Positions 52,891 through 63,031 of a stretch of DNA of 64,000 bases are shown in pieces. The stretch comes from Planctomycetaceae bacterium (lineage in GTDB: Bacteria > Planctomycetota > Planctomycetia > Planctomycetales > Planctomycetaceae), in contig JAKFUF010000040.1 of the NCBI GenBank assembly GCA_021732845.1, positions 1 through 64,000 on the forward strand, read 5' to 3'. Position 1 is the first letter of the stretch. Each line of letters starts with the position of its first letter. The notes under the pieces were generated by a model. The model was not told the DNA's origin. It saw only the letters and a program-made list of their open reading frames with translations, and searched no databases. Position numbers and translations under genes: made by a program.

Positions 52891-52917
52891 GGTGCTGGAT
52901 CCTCGAACCCCAGCACC
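52891..52917. terminator. Hairpin in the convergent gap (2)
   Basis: GGTGCTGG (52891-52898) pairs with CCAGCACC (52910-52917), loop 11 nt, 29 bp from the stop of the TlpA-like gene. No T-run on either side. Confidence 0.5.
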
Positions 52918-52945
52918 CGCGATGCATGGCTAGCAGCCTGACAGA

Positions 52946-53581
52946 CTACTTCTCCTCGGCTGGCGGCGTGGCTTCCTTCGCGGTTGGCTTTTCGGAATCG
53001 GCCTGCAACAGGCGTTCCACAATCCCGGACAAGATCGTCTCGTTGACGGCACCGACCACCCTGGCTTTCAGATTGCCCTGCCGGTCGAAGAACAGCGAAG
53101 TTGGCACCGCGCCATAGTCGGGAATCTGCGACAGGGTCTGGTCGTCGGTCAGGGCGCAGGGATAGTTGATTTCAAACTTCGTCTTTGCCGCCTGGATGAG
53201 TTTCAACGCCTTCTCACCCTCCACGTTCTCCGTGTTCAATCCGACGATCTCAAACCCCTGAGCCTGGTACTTCGAATAGGTCGCGACCAGGTCGGGCAGT
53301 TCACGGCGGCATGGCGGACACCACGTGCCCCAGACATTGACCATCAGCACCTTGCCTTCAAACCCCTTCTTCGTCACGGGTTTTCCCTCCGTGTCGGTCA
53401 GGTTGAAGTCGAAAGCGAACGGTTCGGTGCTCTTAAAGATGCGGTCGATGGGGCTCAGCGCCTCTTCCGCGCTGGACTCGGCGGCATCCTTCGAGTCCAT
53501 CCGGTTGCGTCCCTTCTCGCAGCCGGCCGAGATAGTCGACGCAAGCAGCAGCACGACCAGCCAATGTCGTCCGTTCATCAT
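52946..53581 (-). CDS. TlpA-like thioredoxin lipoprotein
   Basis: A 211-residue lipoprotein: signal peptide with lipobox ISAGC (Cys21), a short charged linker, then a thioredoxin/AhpC-TSA domain (~50-195) with the active site WCPPC (residues 87-91) in VNVWGTWCPPCRRELPDL. It would act as a membrane-anchored thiol-disulfide oxidoreductase outside the cytoplasm, for example in cytochrome maturation. The tail is Glu/Lys/Pro-rich. It is 88 nt downstream of a longer paralogue with which it shares most of the domain. ATG start at 53581. Confidence 0.92.
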   Translation of the reverse strand: MMNGRHWLVVLLLASTISAGCEKGRNRMDSKDAAESSAEEALSPIDRIFKSTEPFAFDFNLTDTEGKPVTKKGFEGKVLMVNVWGTWCPPCRRELPDLVATYSKYQAQGFEIVGLNTENVEGEKALKLIQAAKTKFEINYPCALTDDQTLSQIPDYGAVPTSLFFDRQGNLKARVVGAVNETILSGIVERLLQADSEKPTAKEATPPAEEK

Positions 53582-53669
53582 GACCCCGCTTTGAAAGGTG
53601 TCTCCGCCACAATGGTGACGGAGTGGATCTGCCGGAAACGCGTGCTGCTGTCTCTGTCCAGTCGTGCAA

Positions 53670-54881
53670 CTATTTCTCGTCGGCGGGCTTCGCGTCGGTC
53701 GGCTTTTCGTCGGTCGGCTTTTCGTCGGTCGGCGTCTTCTCGCCTGCGGCAGCCGCTGGCTGAGGCGATTCCTTCAACATCCGCTCGATGACCAGTTCCA
53801 GCGTGACTTCGTCCGCCATCCCGATCAGCCGGGCTTTCAGTTTTCCTTCACGGTCGAAGAACAGCGTGGTTGGCACCGCGGAAAAGTCTGGAATCTGCTG
53901 GAAGGTCTTTTCCTCACCCAGGGCACAGCGATAGTTGATGTTGTAGGTCTTCATCGATTCCTTGATCAGTTCGTTCGCCTCGTCACCAGTCTCGTTCTCG
54001 GTGTTGAGCCCCACGACCTCAAACCCCTGTGGCTTAAATTTCGTGTAGGCGGCGACCAGGTCGGGCAGCTCACGCCGGCAGGGCGGGCACCAGGTGCCCC
54101 AGACGTTGACCATCAGCACCTTGCCCTTGAACTCCGCCTTCGTCACAGGCTTACCCTCGGTATCCTTCAGATCGAATTCGAAGGCAAAATCCTCCACGTT
54201 TTCGAACAGGGTGTCCACCCGTTCGACAATCGCCAGCCGCTGCTTCTCACGGGCCAGCGCCAGCACCTCGGCGAACCCGGCGTGCTCCCGCAGGTTGGCA
54301 AGATCCTTGTCCCTCTGAATCAGCGGCACATTGGTCCAGCCCAGTTCGACCGCCTCTTTGAGGGCCTTCAAGGCGGGCTCTGTCTGCTTTTCCAACGACA
54401 GCGCGCAGGCCTCGTTGTAGATCGTTTCCGCGGCCACCAGTTTGAACAGCGGGTCATCCTTCACCTTGGCGTCTGCCGCGACGGCCTGATGCAGGTAATC
54501 GGCGGACTTTTTAAACAGGGCGTAGTCGGGCTCCCCGGATTCCGTCTGACGGGCCTTGCGCTGCATCAACATGGAGGCCTGAATCAGCAGCTCGGTGTTT
54601 TTGGGGTCCTTGGCCAGCGCGGCCAGCAGGTCCTTCTCCCGCTTCGCCAAGTCGGCCTTTTCAGAATCTGCCTCGTTGCTGGCAGGCTCTTCGGCCATTT
54701 CCTCTTCAACTTTGGGAGCCGGCAGCGCGACTGGCACCTCAGCCTGCGCCGGCGGAGTCTTGGCCACGGGTGGCACCGCCGGAGCGGCCGGTTTGCTCGC
54801 CTCAGGGACCGGTGTCGCGGGTCCGCATCCGATCATCCAGCCCGCCAGCAACAGCATGCCCAACCGCAATCGTCCGCCCAT
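53670..54881 (-). CDS. TlpA-like thioredoxin lipoprotein with TPR-like N-terminal half
   Basis: A ~403-residue lipoprotein: lipobox in GWMIGC (Cys19), a Pro/Ala/Glu-rich linker to ~80, a helical TPR-like section (~75-215; KDPKNTELLIQASMLMQRKA, YNEACALSLEKQTEPALKAL) and a thioredoxin domain with WCPPC (~263-267) in VNVWGTWCPPCRRELPDLVA, almost the same string as in the downstream paralogue. The C-terminus is a run of PTDEK-type pentapeptides. Start ATG 54881 (MGGRLRLGML) puts the signal peptide at the N-terminus; the longer frame to 54956 does not. Confidence 0.9.
   Translation of the reverse strand: MGGRLRLGMLLLAGWMIGCGPATPVPEASKPAAPAVPPVAKTPPAQAEVPVALPAPKVEEEMAEEPASNEADSEKADLAKREKDLLAALAKDPKNTELLIQASMLMQRKARQTESGEPDYALFKKSADYLHQAVAADAKVKDDPLFKLVAAETIYNEACALSLEKQTEPALKALKEAVELGWTNVPLIQRDKDLANLREHAGFAEVLALAREKQRLAIVERVDTLFENVEDFAFEFDLKDTEGKPVTKAEFKGKVLMVNVWGTWCPPCRRELPDLVAAYTKFKPQGFEVVGLNTENETGDEANELIKESMKTYNINYRCALGEEKTFQQIPDFSAVPTTLFFDREGKLKARLIGMADEVTLELVIERMLKESPQPAAAAGEKTPTDEKPTDEKPTDAKPADEK
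53674..53746. repeat. 15-bp tandem repeat encoding PTDEK units
   Basis: GTCGGTCGGCTTTTC-type 15-mers are repeated about four times in frame at the 3' end of the longer TlpA-like gene, giving KPTDEKPTDEKPTDAKPADE. In-frame repeats of this kind can change length by slippage without breaking the gene. Confidence 0.75.
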
Positions 54882-54960
54882 GATGACCCCTTTGATGGTT
54901 TGAAGTCCGTCCGCCGGTGGCTGCTCAAATCGAACCGTACAAATCGTTCCGTGCAACTGG

Positions 54961-56367
54961 CTACAAATTGAATTCCTTGATCTTCCGGTACAGCGTCCGT
55001 TCGCCGATTCCCAGCATCTCAGCCGCTTCCTCCCGTTTGCCCTGGGTCAGCTCCAGCGCCTTTTGAATGTAAAACTTTTCCACATCCACAAGCGGCTGCC
55101 CGACCAGTCCGTCGAGACCCGCCGCGGCCGACACACTGACGTCCTCGCGCGTCGGCCGCATGGGGGGAATGTCATCCGGCAGGTCATCAATGTCCAGCAG
55201 GCCGTCGAGATCCACCACCACCATTCGCTCCACGACATTCCGCAACTGCCGGATGTTGCCCGGCCAGTCGTACGCCGCCAGCGAATTCCGCGCGCCCTTG
55301 GAAAACCCCTCCAGCTTCTTGCCGTGGCGGTTGATCATCTCCTTGAGAAAATGATCGAGCAGCAGGGCGATGTCCTGCTTCCGCTCGCGGAGCGGCGGCA
55401 GGATGATGTTCACCACATTCAGCCGGTAATACAGATCCTTGCGGAACGTCCCACGGGCGACCATCTCCTTCAGGTCGGCGTTGGTGGCCGAGACCAGCCG
55501 CACGTTCACATGCAGTGGCTCATTCGATCCCACCCGCGTGATCTGCCCGTCCTCCAGCACCCGCAGCAGCTTGACCTGCGTGTTCATCGGCATTTCGCCG
55601 ACTTCGTCAAGAAACAGCGTGCCGCCGTTGGCGTATTCGAACTTGCCGATGCGGCGGTGGTCGGCCCCGGTGAACGAGCCCTTTTCGTGGCCGAACAGTT
55701 CGCTCTCGAGGATGCTTTCCGAAAGTGCTGAGATGTTCAAATTGACCAGTGGCTTGTTCTTCCGCCGGCTGTTCTGGTGAATGGCGCGAGCCACCAGTTC
55801 CTTGCCGGTGCCGTTCTCGCCCTGAATCAATACCGTGCTGTCGGTGGGAGCCGTCTGCTGCAACTGCGTGATCAACCGGTGCATCTGCGGGCTGTTGCCG
55901 ATCACCCCTTCGAAACCAAACTTCTCGTCCAGCCGGCGGTTCAGCTCGGCCGTGTGCCGGATCAAGCGGATCCGTTCCGATGCCTTTTCCACCGCCAGCC
56001 GCAGCTCATGAATGTCCAGTGGCTTGGTCAGCACGGTGTTGGCCCCATGCTGCATGGCGGTCACCGTCGACTTGATCGTGGCATGCCCGGTGATCTGAAT
56101 CACCTCGGCATCCGGCAGTTCCTCCTTCGCCTTGCGGATAATCGCCAAGCCATCGACATCCGCCATCCTCAGATCCGTGATGATGACATCGAAGGAATCG
56201 CTCTCGATCAGCGCCGCCCCGCGGACCCCGGACGTGGCCACCACGCAGTCGTAGTTGCCCATCCGCTCCAGGCTCTCCGCGACCGTCTCCGCATGCGCCT
56301 CATCGTCGTCGATGATCAGCACACGGATTTGAACGGACGGCAGATCAGGCTTCTCGGGGGCGGACAT
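54961..56367 (-). CDS. NtrC-type sigma-54 response regulator
   Basis: About 468 residues. A receiver domain (~14-125) with acidic pocket IIDDDE, phosphoacceptor Asp65 in DVIITDLRM and Lys in VLTKPLD; an AAA+ domain (~145-385) with Walker [22 protein letters not shown] and LDEVGEMP; and a Fis-type helix-turn-helix at the C-terminus ([20 protein letters not shown]). It activates sigma-54 promoters when phosphorylated. No histidine kinase is adjacent. Start ATG 56367 (MSAPEKPDL); a longer frame to 56412 is less likely. Confidence 0.93.
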   Translation of the reverse strand: MSAPEKPDLPSVQIRVLIIDDDEAHAETVAESLERMGNYDCVVATSGVRGAALIESDSFDVIITDLRMADVDGLAIIRKAKEELPDAEVIQITGHATIKSTVTAMQHGANTVLTKPLDIHELRLAVEKASERIRLIRHTAELNRRLDEKFGFEGVIGNSPQMHRLITQLQQTAPTDSTVLIQGENGTGKELVARAIHQNSRRKNKPLVNLNISALSESILESELFGHEKGSFTGADHRRIGKFEYANGGTLFLDEVGEMPMNTQVKLLRVLEDGQITRVGSNEPLHVNVRLVSATNADLKEMVARGTFRKDLYYRLNVVNIILPPLRERKQDIALLLDHFLKEMINRHGKKLEGFSKGARNSLAAYDWPGNIRQLRNVVERMVVVDLDGLLDIDDLPDDIPPMRPTREDVSVSAAAGLDGLVGQPLVDVEKFYIQKALELTQGKREEAAEMLGIGERTLYRKIKEFNL

Positions 56368-56454
56368 GACACACGGGTGTGGGGCGGAGACCGAATTTGA
56401 TCTACGCAGCATCCCCGCTCAATTTGCATTTTGCAAGGTGCTGGGGCGTGCGAC

Positions 56455-56491
56455 GACGTGGCGGGAGGGCACTGGTCCTCCAGAGCCGCGA
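56455..56491 (+). repeat. Dispersed GACGTGGCGGGAGG repeat, distant copy
   Basis: GACGTGGCGGGAGGGCACTG followed by GTCCTCCAGAGCCGCGAG; same family as the cluster around 16.2-19.3 kb, some 37 kb away, in the gap between two minus-strand genes. Confidence 0.5.
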
Positions 56492-56573
56492 GGGAAGATC
56501 GACGCCGGGTCGCGCGAATGGCTCGGCAGGCATTTCTTCCTGTGGGCGCTGCGTGCATGGGAGGGCCGCGCCA

Positions 56574-57308
56574 CTAATCACATCCCAGATCCGCGAACAG
56601 CCGCGAGTCGCGACTCATCGTCTCCGTGGGAATGCACAGCGCGTCTGACACCGCCAGGCACAGCCGCCGCCAGACATCGTCCTGGTCAATCAACCGAATG
56701 TCGTCATCCGTGATGAAGTTCGTCGTACGGATCGTTCTGACGAGCGCAAACACCGTGGCACACTTCCGGGGGATCCTCGTTCTCCAGCGTTTTTGCAGGA
56801 ACGCCGGCAGCACCAGCATCAGGACGAGAGCGGTCCACACGCCACTATCCTCCAACACCTGCGACATCGACGACGGACCAATTCCCTTCCAACGAATGAC
56901 CGTGCTGACGGCCAAAGCGGTGAGAATCAGGGAGACGATGCAAAGCAGCGTCTGAACTCTCCGCGAATAGGCCAGCGGGGGAAGTTCCCAGCCCAGCCGC
57001 GTCCGAAGGTCATTCCACGTCGCCTGGCATGGTGGCAGAAGCAGTGACTCCAAGGGTGTTCGCGGACCGATTGCTGCCCGCGGTTGACCAGAGAATTCGC
57101 GCAGGACCGTCCGTACCCGGCGAAAGATCCTCACATTGAGGCAGACGCCCGACCGCCGCGCGGCCTCCATGCGGCAGAGCAGATCATGCAATCCGCCCAG
57201 CGTGATATCCCTCCCGCCAGCGGCAATTTCCGGCAGGGTGGCATCGGGAAAGGGAAATTTGAACCCCTTCTCCAACCGAAACCGAATGTCGAGCCAGTCG
57301 ATCCCCAT
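56574..57308 (-). CDS. Membrane protein with acyl-carrier-like ends, function unknown
   Basis: A 244-residue protein. Residues ~1-55 (GIDWLDIRFRLEKGFKFPFP, LGGLHDLLCRM) and the last ~35 (VWRRLCLAVSDALCIPTETM, SRDSRLFADLGCD) each look like part of an acyl-carrier-protein fold, but neither has a DSL phosphopantetheine serine in the right context, and the second stops where helix II would begin. Two membrane helices lie between (~118-137 and ~155-170). Similar proteins with this layout occur in other planctomycetes as far as I recall. It may be a scaffold in lipid or peptide metabolism, but that is speculation. ATG start at 57308. Confidence 0.65.
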   Translation of the reverse strand: MGIDWLDIRFRLEKGFKFPFPDATLPEIAAGGRDITLGGLHDLLCRMEAARRSGVCLNVRIFRRVRTVLREFSGQPRAAIGPRTPLESLLLPPCQATWNDLRTRLGWELPPLAYSRRVQTLLCIVSLILTALAVSTVIRWKGIGPSSMSQVLEDSGVWTALVLMLVLPAFLQKRWRTRIPRKCATVFALVRTIRTTNFITDDDIRLIDQDDVWRRLCLAVSDALCIPTETMSRDSRLFADLGCD

Positions 57309-57335
57309 GCACGCCCTTTTCGTTGGGCCAGATTT

Positions 57336-58073
57336 TCACTTGGCGGCCGGTTTCGGCACCACTTTTCCAAACACCATCACGTCGTCAAAATTGCCGGTGT
57401 CGTCGAATGAGCCGATGCCGATCTGGCCCCATTGGAACGTCTTGTCCGTGGCCTGCATGACCGGCTTGTGCATGTTGTCGAAGTAGATGTCGATCGATCC
57501 CGACTCCACTTTGCGGACCACGCGGGCATGATGCCACTTGTCATCCCACGGCGTCCCGTCGGTCGAGACCGTCGAAATCTTCTTCCGTGGCTCAGCATTC
57601 ACGATGAAAATCTGGTTCGCATGGTCATCGGCTTTCTGTCCGAAATGCACATAATAGAAGTGCGACGGATCCTGATAACCAAAGAACAGGCACAGCGACC
57701 GGTGCGGATAGTCGCGCGCCGTGGACTGCAACTTCAGGTCCAGCACGCAGTCGCTGACGATCACATCCTTGAGCATCGCGCGGTTGTGCGGCGACCGCAC
57801 CGGCGTCGGCGTGGCGATGTGCTTGAACTGGCTGAACACATGGTTCTTGCCCTGCTCCGTCAGCATCCACCCCTCGGCCGCCGTCGGCACCCAGCGGTCT
57901 GTCTTGCCCGACTCGAAGTCGTCTCTTAGGACCAGCGGCAGCCCGAGCAGCTCCTTCACCTCCGCCGACTTGGGCTCGTCCGCCCACAGACTGGGGTTCG
58001 GCCCGAGCACGGCCAGCATGAAGAAACTGAATGCCGCCCGGCAAACTGTTCGTTTGAGTGACGCAAGAGACAT
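57336..58073 (-). CDS. Exported beta-sandwich (LamG/DUF1080-like) protein
   Basis: A 245-residue secreted protein: signal peptide (~10-32, ending SLWADEP), then a concanavalin-like domain with VLRDDFESGKTDRWVP, LCLFFGYQDPSHFYYVHFGQ, WHHARVVRKVESGSIDIYFD and a final GQIGIGSFDDTGNFDDVMVF. This matches the 3-keto-disaccharide-hydrolase/DUF1080 and LamG style of glycan-binding or glycoside-acting proteins that planctomycetes export in number. Start ATG 58073; longer frames upstream lack a signal. Confidence 0.8.
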   Translation of the reverse strand: MSLASLKRTVCRAAFSFFMLAVLGPNPSLWADEPKSAEVKELLGLPLVLRDDFESGKTDRWVPTAAEGWMLTEQGKNHVFSQFKHIATPTPVRSPHNRAMLKDVIVSDCVLDLKLQSTARDYPHRSLCLFFGYQDPSHFYYVHFGQKADDHANQIFIVNAEPRKKISTVSTDGTPWDDKWHHARVVRKVESGSIDIYFDNMHKPVMQATDKTFQWGQIGIGSFDDTGNFDDVMVFGKVVPKPAAK

Positions 58074-58252
58074 AAATTCATCCCCGGTAACGATGCCCAC
58101 AGGCCGCAGCCGTCCGGAATCATGGGGACGGCACCCACCGCGAATCTGTCGCCGTACCTTACCCGATTGGAGCCAGCCACGGCAGGCATTCGACAAGGTC
58201 AGGCACGCTTTGAGCAGGTGTTCCGTCGCAGTTCTACAGACCAGCGCGGCGA

Positions 58253-59107
58253 TCACAAACCAAACGCCTTGGCGTCGAACTTCAATTCCCCCTGGGCCAC
58301 CTTCCCGGCTTCGATAGTCACAGCGTACTTCTTGTCGAGGTAGCCGACACGTTCCTGCCAGACGATGAATTCGTGCTTGCCAGCGGGCAGGTTCCGGATC
58401 TCGAACTCGCCTTTTTCGTTGGTCGCGGCACCGAAGGGATGGTCCTTCACCAGATGATGAGCGGTCATCCAGTTATGCAGGTCGCACTTGACCGGCACGG
58501 GATTGCGTTCGGATTTGTTATAGTCCTTTTTGATCCCCTTGCGCTCATTCGCTCCGATGGCGACATTGAATTCATCGGAACGAATCGGCGTGGCGTGCGT
58601 ATTGTGGGCGAAGAGATCGGCGTTCAGAATGAGCAATGGCTGACCCACCTGGATGAACAAAACGTGTGGCTTGAACTGGCAGCCACCCTGGTCAAATATC
58701 ACCGGTGCGGCTGGTGGAACTGCCTTAAACCCAGCAGGGGCCTTGTCCAGATACACAAACACATTGGCAATGCCGCCGGTGCCTGGATCGACCATGAGCG
58801 TTTCATTGGGGATGACCGCTGCGCCACAGACAGCGATAGCTCCGATTGGAGCCAGCTTTGGTGCCGGCCCCTGAAGCAAAATGGTTCCCTTGAGGGCTCC
58901 AGTCGCCGGCGGCAGCGGAACCGCCGCCTTGTCTTCGGCATAAGTGATCGGTGTCTGGGCGATGGCCAAGGTCAGGGCCGCGTCGGCCGCGTCAGCAGTC
59001 CGGCGGTTTGCGAGCCACATGCCGGTTGACACGGCAACCAGCGCCAGGGTGCCCGCCAAGACGAAATTTAACGGGTGGTGAGCACATCTACGCACGGACA
59101 TCTTCAT
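58253..59107 (-). CDS. Membrane-anchored cupredoxin-like protein
   Basis: A 284-residue protein with one N-terminal membrane helix (~14-30). The middle resembles a cupredoxin: FKPHVLFIQVGQPLLILNAD, FAHNTHA, and CDLHNWMTAHHLV where Cys, His and Met are spaced as type-1 copper ligands. The last ~50 residues (GEFEIRNLPAGKHEFIVWQE) are a carboxypeptidase-regulatory-like beta domain. Proteins of this style are annotated as methylamine-utilisation-like; electron transfer or copper binding outside the cytoplasm is likely. ATG start at 59107; the next gene is divergent. Confidence 0.78.
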   Translation of the reverse strand: MKMSVRRCAHHPLNFVLAGTLALVAVSTGMWLANRRTADAADAALTLAIAQTPITYAEDKAAVPLPPATGALKGTILLQGPAPKLAPIGAIAVCGAAVIPNETLMVDPGTGGIANVFVYLDKAPAGFKAVPPAAPVIFDQGGCQFKPHVLFIQVGQPLLILNADLFAHNTHATPIRSDEFNVAIGANERKGIKKDYNKSERNPVPVKCDLHNWMTAHHLVKDHPFGAATNEKGEFEIRNLPAGKHEFIVWQERVGYLDKKYAVTIEAGKVAQGELKFDAKAFGL

Positions 59108-59251
59108 CGGACAATTCCCCTTGGTTGGTCATCCGCCATCAGTGGAGCCACATCCACATTTTCACCGCGTTCGTGCGAGCGTCAATCCACGTTGCGGGAC
59201 TTGCTATCATCTCCTGCAAGACTGGCCCCACGCGGGACGCAGGACAAATCC

Positions 59252-60145
59252 ATGTCATCTCCGGCAAGCTCTTCGATCTTCCGTTCATTCGGCCTGTGGG
59301 CCAGCCTGGCGATGTTTGTCGCGGTTGTGGGGCTGGTGACTCCTCCAGCCGTTCATGTCTGGCGGATCCAGCAGTTTCGAGCCGATTTGGCCGAAGTTCG
59401 GGGACGAATGACGACCGAGCCGGTGGTGCCTGTCTGGCTCCGGCAAGTCTTGGGCGAGGCGGCGTCGGTCAACTTCGACCGCGTTGTCGAAGTGCGTGCC
59501 TACACGAAAAAAGTGGACGATGTCTGGGTCCGGCGGCTGCAGCAGTTTCCGCACCTCCATTCCCTCTATTTGAATGACACCAGCGTCGGCGATGCAGGCC
59601 TGGAGTCGCTGCAGGACCTCGGGAAACTCCGCGTGTTGCAGCTTCCGGGCACCGCCATCACGGACCGTGGCTTACAAACCATTGCCAGCCAATGGCCCGA
59701 TCTTGTTGAACTGCGCGTCGGCCGGACGCGGGTCACCGATGCCGGGCTGCGGCATTTGAGCGGCATGAAGCATTTGCAGGCCCTGGGACTGCTGAATGAC
59801 AACGTCACCGACGACGGGCTGCTGGTCCTGAGCGGCCTGCCAGAACTCAACGATCTCTACTTGTCGGGCACGAAAATCACCGACCGTGGACTGTGGCAGC
59901 TTTCGCATCTGCGGCTCAAGGAGATCCGCCTCGGAGACACCGCCATTACCGACGCCGGCCTGGAATTCCTGCGGGCGATGCCGCTGGTGTACATCGACAT
60001 CGGCATCGAAAAGACGTCAATCTACGGCCGTTGGCGACTCCGGCAGCAACATCGCAAAGCCGAGATCTCGACCGATGATTTCAGCGAATGGGAGCTGATG
60101 GACGAAGAGGAGCCGACTGAATTTTTTGAGGTTATCATCCGGTAG
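59252..60145 (+). CDS. Leucine-rich-repeat protein with N-terminal membrane helix
   Basis: A 297-residue protein: a hydrophobic helix (~10-32) anchors or exports it, and ~110-265 is a run of about seven 23-24-residue leucine-rich repeats of the cysteine-containing/F-box-like type (SLYLNDTSVGDAGLESLQDL, VLQLPGTAITDRGLQTIASQ, DLYLSGTKITDRGLWQLSHL). The end is acidic. LRRs mediate protein binding. ATG 59252 is preceded by AGGA at a usual distance; the longer frame to 59075 overlaps the divergent cupredoxin-like gene. Confidence 0.85.
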   Translation: MSSPASSSIFRSFGLWASLAMFVAVVGLVTPPAVHVWRIQQFRADLAEVRGRMTTEPVVPVWLRQVLGEAASVNFDRVVEVRAYTKKVDDVWVRRLQQFPHLHSLYLNDTSVGDAGLESLQDLGKLRVLQLPGTAITDRGLQTIASQWPDLVELRVGRTRVTDAGLRHLSGMKHLQALGLLNDNVTDDGLLVLSGLPELNDLYLSGTKITDRGLWQLSHLRLKEIRLGDTAITDAGLEFLRAMPLVYIDIGIEKTSIYGRWRLRQQHRKAEISTDDFSEWELMDEEEPTEFFEVIIR

Positions 60146-60171
60146 GCGCTCAGCCCGACTCAACGTTGTTG

Positions 60172-61155
60172 TCACGCCCGCTCAATGGGGAACGCCAAAA
60201 CTTCGTCCAGACTGCCAAACCCACCGGCCACCATCACCAGCCGGTCGAAGCCCAGAGCCACGCCGGCGGAGTCCGGCAAGCCACGCTCCATGGCCTCCAG
60301 CAGGCGGTTTTGCGGGGCGAGCGGCGGCAAACCTTCTCCCACGCGGCGGGCGGATTCCACCTGCATGCGGCGACGGAGTTCCTCTGGATCGGTGAGTTCG
60401 GTGTAGCCGTTGCACAGTTCGATCCCGTTGACATACAGCTCGAACCGCTCGGCCACCGCGGGTTGCCCCCCCTGCGTTGGACGCACCCTGGCAATCGCCG
60501 CCTGCGAGGCGGGATAATCGCACAAAAATTCCGGACCAGTCCGCCCCAGCCGTGGCTCAACCCTCTCCCCCAGCAGCAGGTTCAGCCAGCCATCGCGATC
60601 GTCGGCCGACATCGTCTCGGGCGTGGTAATGCCCAGCCCACGCACTGCTTCGACAAGCTCGGCCGTGCTGAGTGTCACCACGTCCAAACCAGTGTGCCGA
60701 ATGAACGCATCGCGGTAGGTGACCCGTGTCGCGGGAAGGGATGCGGCTCCCGCCGCGGCAAAGACCGTGGCGACAAGCGCCTCGACCAACGTCATCTGTT
60801 CGAGGTAGGTGTCGCCCACGCGGTACCATTCGAGCATCGTGAACTCGGGGTTGTGCCGTGAGCCACGCTCGCCTTTGCGAAACACCTTTCCCAACTGATA
60901 GATCGCCGTGGCTCCCGCCGCCAGCAACCGCTTCATGCAAAACTCGGGCGAGGTCTGCAAATACAGACTTTCGCCGGACAATCCGCCCCCTGGAACTTCA
61001 AAACACTCCAGGTGCGGGTCGACAACCGCGTCGCGGGACAACAACGGCGTTTCGACCTCGAAATACCCCCGCGCATCAAAGAACCGCCGCACAACCCGCA
61101 GAAGTTCCGCCCGCAGACGCAGGGCTTCCAGTGTGGCCGTTGGTTGAAAGGACAT
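60172..61155 (-). CDS. epmA: Elongation factor P--(R)-beta-lysine ligase
   Basis: A 327-residue class-II lysyl-tRNA-synthetase-like enzyme without an anticodon-binding domain, the form of EpmA/GenX/PoxA that attaches lysine or beta-lysine to elongation factor P. Motif 1 region RFFDARGYFEVETPLLSRDA, motif 2 FRKGERGSRHNPEFTMLEWY and motif 3 LGFDRLVMVAGGF are all present; residues for the amino-acid pocket (LYLQTSPEFCMKRLLAAG) are as in the family. EpmB and efp are not in the window. ATG start at 61155. Confidence 0.93.
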   Translation of the reverse strand: MSFQPTATLEALRLRAELLRVVRRFFDARGYFEVETPLLSRDAVVDPHLECFEVPGGGLSGESLYLQTSPEFCMKRLLAAGATAIYQLGKVFRKGERGSRHNPEFTMLEWYRVGDTYLEQMTLVEALVATVFAAAGAASLPATRVTYRDAFIRHTGLDVVTLSTAELVEAVRGLGITTPETMSADDRDGWLNLLLGERVEPRLGRTGPEFLCDYPASQAAIARVRPTQGGQPAVAERFELYVNGIELCNGYTELTDPEELRRRMQVESARRVGEGLPPLAPQNRLLEAMERGLPDSAGVALGFDRLVMVAGGFGSLDEVLAFPIERA

Positions 61156-61244
61156 TCGCCAGCTTTAAATGGAGAGAACAGAGTGTCACGGCTGAAGTAT
61201 CCCCCCGTGCCCATGATTCGCAAGGACGTGAGAGCAACCCGGCC

Positions 61245-61282
61245 AAACACAAACGGCCGTCAGCGAATTCGCCAACGGCCGT
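61245..61282 (-). terminator. Terminator of the DUF1559 gene
   Basis: On the minus strand two ACGGCCGT palindromes (61253-61260, 61275-61282) flank GCGAATTCGC (61263-61272), forming one long stem, followed by TTTGTGTTT. It lies about 50 nt after the DUF1559 stop. Confidence 0.7.
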
Positions 61283-61333
61283 ATGAAGTTGATTCAGCAA
61301 CCATACCGCTCAGGACGGCGTCATCCTGGGGAT

Positions 61334-62377
<1,044 letters not shown>

Positions 62378-62468
62378 GGTTTTCTCCGGAATAGATTTGT
62401 AGCCGCTAAAAGATCAATGAATTTCTTGAGCGAAGTATCGAAGTCGCCCGACACCAGTCGGTCGTAAA

Positions 62469-62912
62469 TCAGGGGTTCAGATCGAAGGCGGGAAGCACTG
62501 TTTCACCTTCGGCCTCGACATGGGCTGTCAGTTGGCCGGGCTGGCTGTACCTCTCAGGCAGCCGGTTAGGGCCGCGCGAGTCGCCAGCCAGCGGGTTCCA
62601 AGTGATCGTGACGTCGTAGTCGCCTGGAGGGGCACCATCGTTGCTGCTCTTGGTGCCCACCTGGAAGCCACCGCCTGCGCCCGTCGTCGCTGTCGGACGC
62701 ACGGAATCTGGAAACGACTTGTCCTTGGGATGGAAGACCAGATTGGCCCCGTCGATGGGCAGCCCCTTGAAGGTGACCGAACCCGCGACGGGCTGGACCT
62801 TTTCCCAGGCGGACGGCTTACTGCAGCCAGCCAGGGCGAGCGCCAGCAGAACTGCCGAAACAGCGGCATGACGCGAACGGAGATTGAGCATGTTCTTCAT
62901 GGCTTGATCCAT
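62469..62912 (-). CDS. Small lipoprotein with beta-sandwich domain
   Basis: About 147 residues: signal peptide with lipobox ALAGC (cysteine near residue 29) and a carboxypeptidase-regulatory/transthyretin-like beta domain (VAGSVTFKGLPIDGANLVFH, GGGFQVGTKSS, GDYDVTITW). Small lipoproteins of this type are regular neighbours of DUF1559 genes in planctomycetes and may anchor or cap the pilin-like protein. Start ATG 62912; ATG 62900 is an alternative. Confidence 0.8.
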   Translation of the reverse strand: MDQAMKNMLNLRSRHAAVSAVLLALALAGCSKPSAWEKVQPVAGSVTFKGLPIDGANLVFHPKDKSFPDSVRPTATTGAGGGFQVGTKSSNDGAPPGDYDVTITWNPLAGDSRGPNRLPERYSQPGQLTAHVEAEGETVLPAFDLNP

Positions 62913-62919
62913 CAAATTG

Positions 62920-63031
62920 TGGAGGAACGCGGGGTCAGCCAGCGCTGGAAGCCCGGGTCAGGGCGCACCGCGATCTGGAGGAACGCGGGGCCAGCCAGCG
63001 CGGGAAGCCCGGGTCAGGGCGCACCGCGATC
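62920..63031. repeat. 56-bp tandem direct repeat, two copies
   Basis: 62920-62975 and 62976-63031 are identical apart from a few bases (for example GGTCAGCC/GGCCAGCC, GCGCTGG/GCGCGGG). It lies immediately upstream of the lipoprotein gene. Confidence 0.85.

Noticed and set aside
52891-52917. tRNA-like GGTTCGA-type arm on the minus strand
   Set aside because: The TTCGA is in the loop of a simple hairpin; no acceptor, D or anticodon arms surround it.
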